Source: Monosporascus cannonballus
Taxonomy: Eukaryota; Ascomycota; Sordariomycetes; Xylariales
Reading direction: 5' to 3'
Assembly: GCA_004154925.1 (NCBI GenBank)
Contig: QJNS01000006.1
Coordinates: 637,624-701,623, forward strand
Length of the DNA stretch: 64,000 nt
The first letter of the stretch is position 1. Every line of letters starts with the position of its first letter. The notes beneath the pieces were generated by a model. The model worked only from the letters and a program-made list of their open reading frames with translations, ran no database searches and was not told the origin of the DNA. The position numbers and the translations under genes were made by a program. This document shows positions 23,390-33,977 of this stretch, piece by piece.

Positions 23390-24329
23390 CCTTCAACACT
23401 GGCTCCGTCAATACCGCCTTCTAAACTTCAGTCCTCGCCATATCTACTAGCTCTTATACTATCCTTTTTACCTCTACTACTTCAACTCCCGTCACTACTA
23501 TCCCCACTACGCCCACCCCAGTTAATTCTATACCCATTAATTACCTTTACCCCTATTACTACTAACCTTATTCCACCCAGCCCCATACCTTCTACCCCTC
23601 CTACTTCGACTCCTATCATTACTATCCCTAATATCCTTTCCCTTGTTCTATCACTATTGTTTCTATGCCCATTACTGCTACCCCAATCCCTTCTATGCCT
23701 ACTATCTTTACCCCTGTTATTATTCCTCCTGCTACGCCTACCGCTATCGCTCCGAGTCCCATTATCTTTACCCCTATTCCTACCATCCCTACTACACCTA
23801 CCGCAACTATTACCTCACTACCCCCGTTATTACTGTCCCTACTACATCCACACAGCTACTTCTAGTCCTGTCGTTACTGGCCCTGCTACCTCGACGATAA
23901 CCACCCCATCAAGTACGACTAGCACGACAAGCCCTCTGCCAACACTTAGTTGAGACCTATTTGCCTATTTTGTGCAAAACCAAGCGCTCTACAGGATTAA
24001 TATCACATCTGGGGCCTCAACCTTGGTCGGGAGTCAAGTTGGGATGGCCGCTCCGTCAACGCATCAGGTTATAGTATATTCGATATTTACCTCTACGGGG
24101 CAGCCGGAACAGGTGGAACAATTAACCGGGGTTCGCATATCTGCCACTGGCACCTCGACCGTATTCGAATTGCACCAGAACTGTCCTGATGGGATTCGAT
24201 AGGACCACAAAGCAATGGGGCACACTGGCGGACTTTGGAACCGTCGTGCCACAGCTGCTCGCCGACAGCACTTGGGTCGCTGTGTACGCATCTAACGACA
24301 AGGCCATCGTCGCAACGGAAAACGCGTAG
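23390..24329 (+). pseudogene. Decayed Thr/Pro-rich cell-surface-type gene
   Basis: 23400-23930 is a long C/T-rich tract of degenerate ACT/ACC/CCT-type codons which in shifting frames reads Thr, Pro, Ile and Ser repeats (for example IPTTPTATI), as in mucin-like fungal surface proteins. It is followed by LYRINITSGASTLVG near 23984-24030, similar to the opening motif of fungal DUF6923-type beta-propeller proteins, and later by WGTLADFGTVVPQLLADSTW ending at a stop at 24329. These pieces lie in different frames separated by stops, so I read the locus as a broken gene. The repetitive tract alone would be prone to slippage. Confidence 0.45.
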
Positions 24330-25002
24330 CTATCAGATACGGAAGTCTCCCCTGCCCGATAGTGGTCTGGCGAACCCGACGAGGCCGAGTTCATACGGCC
24401 TCTCTTCGGTTAATAACGACGCTGCGAGGTGCATCGACTAAAGGCTTATAGGAGAAGATCAGGAAGATACTAAATATCAACCTACACTCGCGATCACTGG
24501 GAGGTACGGGGATACACGACTTGATGTATAATTTGATGAGGGACATTTATCCTGGGATGCCCTGCCTTGTCGTATTCAATTCACAATAATGGTTTTAATA
24601 ACTAAGTGGGTTTACGACCGCGTTGAGTGCCGCAATTACGCTTCCCTCTTGCCTTCGCAATATGGTGCTTCCTTCACTCACTCAGCGAATGGATATAATG
24701 CTAACGGGTTATATGCTCTTAGATCGCATTTACGACAACCATGTGCAGCTGGACCTTGCGTTGATCTCCCACCTTGGCTAGTACAACAAGTACTTTGAGG
24801 GATCTATCTATCACCCCTGAGGGGCCGAGGAACCGCGCCTCCTATCAAGGCGCAAACTGTGGCTTGGATGTTATCCGGAAAGAAAATCTTAGTGACCAGA
24901 TCCGAAGACTTGGAGAATCCAAGAACCTCGCTGTGGGATTTAGCTCCATATGTAATATAGCCTTCATTTTGGTGATGTCCAGCAGTCCAAGTCACACTTG
25001 CT
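24330..25002. other. Spacer, no gene recognised
   Basis: Short ORFs only. On the plus strand 24710-24770 one frame reads LLDRIYDNHVQLDLALISHL before stops, perhaps a small remnant of something decayed. Confidence 0.4.
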
Positions 25003-26540
25003 CTATCTAAAAGGAAGGTTGTGGCGAGAAGACATTCCCACACCAGCCCTACAAAGAGACACCAGCGCCTTGAAATTTGGAACCCCTTTCGAGGCCGCTC
25101 GCTGTTGATTTTCAAACCACGCGTGGCTTATCATATCCTCTAGATCGAGTCGCTGTGATGGGTCGTATTTCAAGCATCCACGCAGAAGGTCGAAGAGAAC
25201 TGGGACTTCGTTGTGAGGTAGCGAGGGTGCGATGCTAACCACAAGACCAAAAGATCAGCAATTCCAAACCACAATTGGGGTTTAGACACCCTAATCCACC
25301 TTATAAGGACTAGCTGTGCATATCATCACATTCGTCCTGTTGTATTTTATAGATGGTCGTAATCTCCTTACTGAAGTCAATGCACCCATCGGGGCTCTCC
25401 GCGTATTTGGCTTCCCGGCACTCTCCCCCTGACCTCCAGTGGAGCTGTCTGTAGACCGTCCTTGTAAGGCTCAGAGAGCGGCACTAGAGAGGCTTCGAAA
25501 CTTTGCACTATCCCGTCAAGCTCCGAGCCCGCGAACAAGGTTTCGTTGCGGCGTACTTCAAGTATCATGCAAGTAAATGACCAGATGCCTAGACTGAAGT
25601 CGTTATCGATGCCGAACGTAGCCTCTAGGGGCCTATACCTCATTGGAATTTTGCTTGCTTTTGGATGATCAGATATTTCGAAGGTGTCGTGGAATAGGGG
25701 TATCTATGTTAGTCATCAAGCTCCCAGCACCCCGGAAGAACCTTATTCCGGCGCGCCCACAATATATAGAGAGCTTCCTAGCCACCGCTCCCTAGAGCTC
25801 AATTCTAGTCAGGCAATTATCACTTCCCACACTTATGTTACCTTATCTTCTGATCAGCTTAACTGTCATAGAAGGCGATGCCAAAATCAATGATGTAACG
25901 TCTTAGGTCTCCTTTATTCCAGTCTCCAGCGAATAGACAAGGTATTTTGGAGCCATGCGTCGATATTATTCGTCTTGCGGATGGACCTCGTAAAGCTCGG
26001 GTTCATCCAGTAAGCCCCTCATTCTTCTTTGCTGATGTGATTCATATTGGGCACCTTGGACAAAACATTCACTGCTCTTAAGTCATCATAGCAAATCCCG
26101 TGCCTATGGATATATTCCAACCCCGGCTAACTTGCAATAAGATGCTTTCCTGGGTGTCGGCACCTCGATCGGCAGTGTCTTCAACTTTCGGTCCGAGGCC
26201 AGGAAGGGCCATGCAAAGGCGGCCGTCATTGGGTCCAGTGATCCAGAAGCTTTCCAGAGGCGGCGTGATGTGGTTGGAATCCGGTTCTGTCGAGGTAGCG
26301 GGCAGCTAACCTCAGTTCGGGGCAGTGTTGCAATGAGAGTTTGGCAGCCAGTACCTTCACAGCGCGCCATGCCTCCCTGGCTTTATCTCAGCAAAGCCAA
26401 ACGGTGGAGAAACTGGCAGAGCCAAGTTTGGCATATACTTCATATCGCTTGCCAAGAAGCTCACCGAGATGGATTGGATGCAAACCACCCGGTGCATGGC
26501 GCTCTACCCATTCAAGATCTTCTTCAATGAGACAATACTT
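25003..26540 (-). pseudogene. SRPK-like serine/threonine kinase pseudogene
   Basis: Kinase subdomains can be read in order on the minus strand but in several frames. N-lobe near 26540-26390: EWVERHAPGGLHPIHLGELL and the Gly-rich loop KLGSASFSTVWL, typical of SRPK family kinases that phosphorylate SR-type splicing factors. Then a TGA at 26388-26390 stands where an Arg (CGA) is expected, followed by WRAVKVLAA with the ATP-anchoring Lys. A frameshift near 26290 leads to ITGPNDGRLCMALPGLGPK, another near 26125 leads to GLEYIHRHGICYDDLRAVNV (catalytic loop, with HRD changed to YDD). IIDFGIAF (DFG) is near 25890, DFSLGIWSFTCMILE (subdomain IX) near 25570 and CLKYDPSQRLDLEDMISHAW near 25130. One nonsense and at least two frameshifts rule out a full kinase product. 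Confidence 0.8.
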
Positions 26541-28152
26541 GGGCCTATTCAATTTTGTTTTCTTTGCTAGATCACCATCGCCAGTAGTACTCTTAGATGT
26601 TCTGATTATTCAGTCGGCCATGGATACAAAATGCGTTTATTGAAAGGTAGACGGACAACGAGCCAGGTGACGGACGGTACCGGCCAGGATTAGGCCGGGG
26701 TGGCTACAGTTTTCGTGTCGTGGAGTATAAATAGACATCGGAAGTAGCCTTTGAGGCAGCAAGGCACAGTGTCTTGTCTTACCGGTTTGTTTGCTATTAT
26801 CTAATCCGATACATGAGTTTATTCGCTATGTGATATGCGAGGTCTGTGAAACTTCTAGTTCTCGGAACAAGGAAACCTAACAAACCAGGAAAGAACGACA
26901 TGGTTCGGCTACTATAGGAGATATAAGAGGTTATTCACGGGGAAAGAAGAAGGGTGGAAGTATTGCAGAATACGAAAACCACGCTTGACCATGGTGCCCT
27001 ACAGCCTCTTATATTCGACGTAGAAGCTCAACGCGTCCAGATATCACGTAATCAATCAAGTCACATTCTATTCTACTCCTTACAGTATTCTTGCTGTTAC
27101 CAATACGGCTTTGACCTCCCTATATACTCGATCTTGCCAAGGCACAGCCTACAACCCCTAACCTCATCCACAATAGTCTAGTCAAAAATATTATAAAATT
27201 GGACACAATGTGACGCGAGTGATCCGGCTCTTTAGGCTTCGAAGATCCGGAGGACCCAAGCTTACAGTAAATTGCATGGCGGTCGTCATATTCAGTGCTT
27301 CTCTGAGCGCTTCAAAGAATACATGCTCTCTTCGCACAACGGTTTCCTTCTACTCATTGACTCGAATATTAGGCTTTATGCGACGCTTCATTGTTTAGAG
27401 CATGTATTCCCCCATGATGCCCCACGTCAGTGTAGTTCGAAATGGCGGAATTGGTCCTCCTGGGGCTTTCGTATTTCCGTGGTCTCCGGATTGCAATGTT
27501 TATAACTAGGTATATGACATATATGAGCCCATAAGATGGTTCGACTCCAGAAGGTTTCCAGATGGTGATACCCTTAAGTTCAAACAGGGGAAGAGAGGGC
27601 ATCCCCCAACTGGGAGTGGGACACTGGAGGACCCAAAGGTACGCAAGCCTTAGCAAAACTACTTTATCACACCGGAATAAATATCCAGTAAGCGTCAGGA
27701 TTCACTGGATGACTCATAATGCAATGACTGTGGACGTCCGGAGAGAAATCCAGAGGATTGTTGAAGAGGACCTGTAGCTATGACGACGTTTGCTGAATCA
27801 GTCGAGATCCCTAGCGAGTACGACAGTCGCATGACTCTTCACTTAAGTCGTGGCCTAGAGCTCTGGAGCCTCCGGGGTCACCTTTACGTAGTACAATACA
27901 GGGTCCAGGAAAGGGCATGGAGACAACAATTTTTGAGAAGGCGAGGCTGCGTTGATGGATGCAATTAGCTTGGTCCTGGTAGGAGATAGGCTGGATACCA
28001 ATTGGATTCCATAATATGTACCCAACCTCGAGGATTTGGGACCTAGGCAACTATATATATACACAAGGTATGGGTCGTCGTACCCCTATTCCAGCTCCTA
28101 TTCCATGAGATCCATTGTACGCGTTTATTGTACCTCTTCGGTTACGGAACCT
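26541..28152. other. Spacer, no gene recognised
   Basis: Only short ORFs of random composition. 26690-26730 has a TATAAATAG box without an obvious gene downstream. Confidence 0.45.
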
Positions 28153-29398
28153 CTATTTCAGCCGGATCAAGTTGAAGTCCTTGTCAAGGTAATACCACCG
28201 GTCATATTGTTCTGGCTTTGGAATAGGTGGCAAAATGGAAGACCGGCGCGGGACATTGAATACTGCGGTCGTGCGACGTTTGCTGACGTAGCTGTCGAGA
28301 TCCTTAATCGTAGTCTGATTGTAGTTGATCTCGTTGCTGTCAACCTCGCCTCTAACTAGCTCCTGCCAGAAGCCGTGGCTTTCTTCGATGGTGCCCTGCA
28401 TGAAGGCTGCATCTTGATAGGCGTTGCCGACGATGGGGAGCACGTCATCTCCACGAGCCACCTTGTAGTACTTTGAAATTCAGATTCATCAGTTAACTGG
28501 GCCGAAGGATAATCAGCGTGCAACATCACTCACTGTAAACCAGCCGTAATAGGCCTTGGTGAGACCCGGGCGATACTTTTCAATGTCCTCGAAAGAGCTG
28601 ACAAAAGCAGAAAGAGGATCGCGCACATCAATAGCAAGGACCTTCCAGTCAGTCTCACCGCCCTAAGCCCTAGTGTTAGCTGTTGTGACAATTCGTATCG
28701 CCAGGGTATAAGTTCACATCGTTTAAGGCCAGACCACCTAGGATTTTCACCTGCTTGATTTGACCGACATATCCAGGACTGCATCCAGTCAGTGTCGTGA
28801 CCTTAGAGTGAACTCAAGCGAACCTACTCTCCCCCGATGTCGAAAACATCCATGGGGTCATTGTCTCCTGGCTCGTTGGTAAAGTCGTGATTGAAGTTTG
28901 GGCTCTCCCACGTCTGGGGGAGGGACCCGTAAAGGAAGGGGTACGACTTGTGGGGCCAAACACTTTCAACGAATCTTGGCTTCTTCTTCTTGTCGTCATG
29001 GAAGATCGGGTCTGGGATGCGCCCTCTAGTTAGATCGCAATCCTAAGACGGGAAATAGGGGGGTGGCAGAGCTTACTTAGGGGCTCACTGCGTTTAAGTT
29101 CGATCTTTGCATCCGTCCAACAGGGGATCTCCACCACCATATTGACAACACGATGGTTCTCCTCGTCGGGAAATAGGGGCACGTCGTGCCAGAAAGAAAC
29201 AGGTTTGCCATCACTCTCGAGCCAGATACGCCAGTCCTATAGTAAAAGGTTAACGAAGTTGCCGTACGGCTTGGGCGGCGTACGAATTTAGGGTTAGCCT
29301 ACCAGCGTGTTGCGTGCACCAACTTCTCTAAGTGAGTAGGCAGCAAAGGCAGTAGTTGGCAGCAAGGCCAACTGAGTGAGACTAAGCGCTGACCACAT
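28153..29398 (-). CDS. Inorganic pyrophosphatase with signal peptide
   Basis: Six exons: complement(29303..29398), (29077..29236), (29023 down to 28828), (28778 to 28718), (28662 to 28534) and (28470 to 28153). All phases close to give 319 aa. Family I pyrophosphatase hydrolyses PPi to two phosphates with Mg2+. The family signature GDNDPMDVF is at about 138-146, preceded by YGSLPQTWESPN and followed by GYVGQIKQVKILGGLAL and GGETDWKVLAIDVRDPL. VSFWHDVPLF and NMVVEIPCWTDAKIE mark the N-terminal half. Unlike the cytosolic enzyme it begins with MWSALSLTQLALLPTTAFAA, a clear secretory signal, and it carries potential N-glycosylation sites (NQT, NHRV region). So it is likely a secreted or vacuolar/ER paralogue rather than the housekeeping copy. 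The C-terminal region is longer and more diverged than in the cytosolic form. Confidence 0.92.
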
Positions 29399-30527
29399 GA
29401 TGATTGCTAGACAACGGGACCTGAGGACTGACCAACGGGACTGAACATCATGACAAGAAGCGCTGATTATCAATTGTTCAATGAGCTGATCGGAGCAACA
29501 GCTTTATATGGAATATCAAGCCAAGAAAAGGGAGCTGAATCCATATGTTTCGGGTAAGAAGACAACGTCCTACGCCGCGCCATGCTCGATATGTAAAATG
29601 TTACTCTTTCAATAGTCTAGAACCCCGTACGAATATGGAAGGTTATTGAAAATTGGTAAACATGCACGTGAGCACTGCAGATATCTCAGAGGCCAAGGAG
29701 AAGAACGCCAAGACAGCCAAGACTTCAGTGCAGAGCGGCTGCACAACATAACCAGACCTTCACCAATTATAACATTAGGCACTTGCACGTGGGTGTGCGC
29801 CTTTTGACGACCGCTCAGAGCAACTCTCGGTGGCTTCGCCTCGCTACGATGCAGTAAAGAAAGTCGTAACGGTATGCACGTATGCGGCAGCATGCGAACG
29901 ATAACACAGGGGGACAACAAATCCGTCGAGTTACATGCTTATACAATGTATTCAACGGGCTTTTTGGAGGCGTTATGATTGTTGTCTTTTTACGAGTCTG
30001 GAGGCATTGCGCAATAGTAATATCGAAAACAGCATGCATCGAAGATTTCCTTGAAGATTGCCTATGGTTGGGTGGACCACGATTAAGCCACCGACGAGCA
30101 GTCCATTCGCCGGCTCTATTCCGGGGGCTACCTGGAATTCAGAGCAGTTTCTTTCAAGAGAAGTTCTCGAAGTCGAACATGAAGGGGACCACAGGACTAA
30201 TATATACCCATAAGGAAGTGGGCACTCTAATCCTATTCCAGCCCCTATTTCAACTAACGTGCACATGCAAACAGCACATAGCACTAGGTCAATACGGAAG
30301 TGGGATGGAGTTCGTTGTCCACTGCGCGGCTGAGTCTTCTATATCCCTTCAGGAACTATCTCCGCTCTCCACATCGCCGTTTAGCTTCCCCCGTCATGCT
30401 CTCCGCCAATCACAAAAGCTGCAGCCGAGTAACCAACAGGCAGTCACGATACATAGTTGAGAGACATCACTGAAGCCGAATATGGGCCACAGAGCTTTCC
30501 AATCAAGGCCCAACTGTCTTTGATATT
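29399..30527. other. Divergent intergenic region
   Basis: Lies between the minus-strand pyrophosphatase and the plus-strand cyclotransferase-like gene, so it should hold both promoters. A 192-codon frame at 29882-30460 has no coherent composition and is taken as chance. Confidence 0.45.
29502..29508 (-). promoter_or_regulatory. Candidate TATA box of secreted pyrophosphatase
   Basis: TATAAAG on the minus strand, 104 nt upstream of the pyrophosphatase ATG. Confidence 0.4.
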
Positions 30528-31130
30528 ATGGATTCAACGCAGGCGAGACCGCCAACTCCATCTCCTCTACCTACACAAATCGGGACAACACGTCGCGCCA
30601 ATGGAGATCCACCGCCATGCCTCTCAAAGCTCGCCGTTGAGGGAGAGCATGTCAGGCGGAAAGCAATTATAGCGAAGTAGCCATTAGCGAGATATGGACC
30701 TACTCCCTACTTCTTTTATGGCACATTGACCGATCCATCAAGGTTTAAGGGCATCCTGGACTTAGATGAAGAGCCAAAGATGCGACCTGCAAAAATCGAG
30801 GGATACTCCCTCACGAAATGGGGAGATTATAAAGCTCTGATTGGCGGAGAGCCTGGCGAAGAGGTCCACGGAATGGCTTATGAGGTCTGCTCGCCTGAAC
30901 ACGAGTTCAATCTTGCATACTACGAGACAAATGCCTATGACCTCGCACCATGCCTTAGACAATTCACAGACGGGGCGGAGCCGAAGAAGATCATCGGGAG
31001 GACGTTCATGTATGCCGGGGACACGGCTGCGTTAAAAGAAGGCAGGTTCGACCGGAAGCTGTGGGAGTTCCGCATGGGCTCGCGGTTACCAGAGAACTGG
31101 CACAAGAGACGCGGGGCTGGTGATGGTTGA
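30528..31130 (+). pseudogene. Gamma-glutamylcyclotransferase-like (AIG2-like) protein with in-frame stop
   Basis: From ATG 30528 (MDSTQARPPTPSPLPTQ) to the stop at 31130 one frame is continuous except for a TAG at 30678-30680. The domain downstream is a clear GGCT/AIG2-like fold: the substrate-loop motif PYFFYGTLTDPSRF, then MRPAKIEGYSLTKWGDYKAL, GEEVHGMAYEV, YYETNAYDLAPC and GRTFMYAGD. This family cleaves gamma-glutamyl peptides or related amides. The stop lies inside a 15-nt segment flanked by the direct repeat TAGCGA (30670-30675 and 30685-30690). Removing one repeat unit would give an uninterrupted frame of the expected form. No intron of credible length removes the stop. It may be a recent pseudogene, a readthrough case, or a gene that now starts further on. 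Confidence 0.7.
30670..30690. repeat. 15-nt insertion flanked by 6-bp direct repeat
   Basis: TAGCGA occurs at 30670-30675 and 30685-30690 with AGTAGCCAT between. The arrangement resembles the footprint left when a DNA transposon excises, and it introduces the TAG in the cyclotransferase-like gene. Confidence 0.45.
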
Positions 31131-32770
31131 TGTCTGCTGGATCTTCACTGGGGGCCTAGCAGAGGTATAGGTCGATGTGACGGAAACAATATCAGTAAGA
31201 GTAGATTATCACTATGAAGACAGATAATATCCACTGCCTATCTCCGCGGTAGTCATATCACACCGAAGGACCGATAGACACTGTTTCCGTCACAAAACCT
31301 CAATATCCGGCCACCCGGCCCCTATCCGCCTTCCCTTTTAAAAGAAGACCGTTGATCCAAAAAAGCTCTCTTCAGGATCTCCTCCCTCCCACACACCTAT
31401 CTAAACTCACTCATTGACCAGACTCATACGCATGCGGCTCCTCTGAATTGCCCAGCGCAACTAAGATGTCGCGATTGCCCCAGGCAGCTCTCCATCCGCC
31501 GCAACGCTCCTCACCGTTGCAGCACTTCCCCAGGATCTCGTCGACGTCGGCGGCGATGTCCCTGCACTTGCTAGCCCCCGTTTTTCGCTTCTCGTAAGTC
31601 GAGCCCAGATGACGGCAGGATCGCCCCAGATAGTGAGGCTACACCAGTTGGTCGGTCCGTACCTTACCTGGCAGCTGGATTCGCCAATGGTTTTCGGAAA
31701 TGTCGAGCAGGTGCTAAGCGCCGCGCGCATCGGCAGTTTCGCGGGTGGCAGGCCGCCACAGGTGATATTACCCAGCTCCGGTCCCTGCTCACGGCGCGCG
31801 CGGCGTGCGGCGTCGGTGGTGCCGGGGCCTCGCTTGAATCGCTCGGCCGACCACTCGGGATCTTATCGCTCGATGGCATTCCACGGCCGGGAATGAGCTG
31901 GGTCCTGGTGGGTGCGGCATCCTTACGACGAAGCAGGGGTTGCTTGCAGTGGAGCGCAGAGACACATCATGGCGAGTAGTCGAAGCATATGAAGGATTAA
32001 AACTGTAGGGTTTTGGTATCGCAGAAGAGTAGTGAATTTTGCGTGATTGGTATAGGCGAGGGTTCGCTGGTCGTGGATGGACGTACCTGGGGCATTTGGG
32101 TAGTGTAGCCAGGCTTAGGACTGACTCTAGAGCAGCGGAGCATAGTTGGTGGCTCGAATATGCATTGTGAGTACTAGGTAGTCTCTTACCTTGATAGTTC
32201 TAGGGACCCGTTATTCGTTGGCGACAAGCGAATCACTGGTGATCCTCACCGTAAAAGTAACCGTAGAAGTGATTCACTATCAGAGCTCCCGCCGTCAAAC
32301 ACGAGGTGAATACCCACATGCTGTGTTCGTATTCACATCGAACGTCATCAAACGCTGAATGTGTTTGCTTTAGAATGAAGCAAGGCAACTGCGAGTGAAG
32401 CAAAAGCTCATCGTATAACCTATCCCTCCAACAGGGTAGAGTGATTGATCGATATATGGGGGAATGGTGACTAAAGCTTGTCAGATACTCATCGTGGAGA
32501 AGCATCAGATAGAAGGCTTGCTTCGATACGTGCCAGACGTTGTATGATTGATTCACAACACAACACAAGACACAACTGGAGGTTGATTATTCCGCACCAT
32601 AGCCGCCATGAATCCCGATGGTAGACAACTTATTCATGTTCTCAGTTGCTATCGCCCCTTCACCCCCGGACGAAAGATGTCCGAAGTCTTAAATTAAAAC
32701 CTCACTTACAACACCGTGGGCGGATGCTCGGAAACGGTTTAGCCAAAGAGACCAGGCCGCCCCGGCGCCG

Positions 32771-32809
<39 letters not shown>

Positions 32810-33977
32810 NNNNNNNNNNCCAGGCCCCACAGGAGAAGCACCCCCCCCCCCAATGCGATCCTCTTTAATCATCGGTTGGATTGCTAATGGCGTCATCCCG
32901 CTCGGCTAAGTTTCAAGTCTCCATTTCCAATCGCGCGTCCTTCTAGAAGGAAATGATATGCACTTTGACTTCGGAAGTCGGACATATCTGTCCCCACAGG
33001 GGAATGGTGCATAAAGTTATTAAGGGAGCGTAAAGTCAATCGGTGGCGCCTGCAACTGGTTTGAGGGCGCAGTAGCTGATCGTTTGAATCGCTCTTTTAG
33101 GCAATTAACTGTCTTTGACTTATTTAAGCCTCGTTCGCGATTCCGAATTGCGGCCAATACGGCCCCATCTGCCTCTGTACGCGGTCACTAACCTTTATAT
33201 GCAGGTACCTACCCGAAAGGGTCTCGGCCTGTTCGCCTCATGCGAGGAAGTATCTACTCATTCACATGATATCGCCGTGCAGTACGAAGTAGGGCTGCAT
33301 TAAATTAAGGACCGGTCTCAACCCCCACACGACGTCGGCCCTTTCGCGCCAGTTAGATTGACCTCGCCGAATCGTTACTCATACCGCGCCTAAACGCTTT
33401 CACTGGTCAGTGTCGGTACTTCTACCAATACGCGGCATGCTGTACTGGCATTATTGATGAAGCGCGCAAAAGCCATTAACACCAAGTCGCATCGAAACGT
33501 TTAACGACGAGGGGCAGTCAGTTATTTAATCTAACACAAATATTAAATTAGTAAGACCCTAAAGCGAGATGTTACTGTGTGCGAATATATAATGCAATAA
33601 CTTTAAAGAGGCACCTACAATCTAGCCAAGCACAGCTAATGTTCACTAGGTCCACTTGGATTGTAACCGCTAATGATTCGGCGGAGGTCAATCTACCTGG
33701 CGCGGGCCGCTTGACTGGGGGTTCTTGGTGCCCAATCAACGACGACGAAGGTTGAGGTTAGTTTCAGCTTGGACCTTCAAATGGAACGTCAGGGTGCAAC
33801 TTAAATCTGGCCGGGAGCTGAACTGCTGATGCGACGCAACTGAAAACATACTTGACCTGCCCGGTTCAAGTGCGAGAAGCATCGCATGCTTCTTCGTCTT
33901 CATAGCAAAGCGTTCTGCTTCGAGCCCGAGTACTTCACACGAATCGTCCATCACACGCCTGGAACGGGGCATCAAGC
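31131..33977. other. Long spacer with assembly gap
   Basis: No confident gene. 31450-31960 is GC-rich; one plus-strand frame reads SLLTARAACGVGGAGASLES and another VAALPQDLVDVGGDVPALA, so a decayed coding remnant is possible, but no start or domain is visible. The rest is composition-random and includes the poly-G/N gap. Confidence 0.4.
32772..32819. other. Poly-G run and N gap (assembly artefact)
   Basis: 38 consecutive G (32772-32809) are followed directly by ten N (32810-32819), and an 11-nt C run lies just after at about 32845-32855. This looks like low-signal poly-G read ends bridging a scaffold gap, not biology. Confidence 0.85.

Noticed and set aside
29882..30460. 192-codon plus-strand ORF
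   Set aside because: No coherent composition or motif; lies in the divergent promoter region of two better-supported genes.
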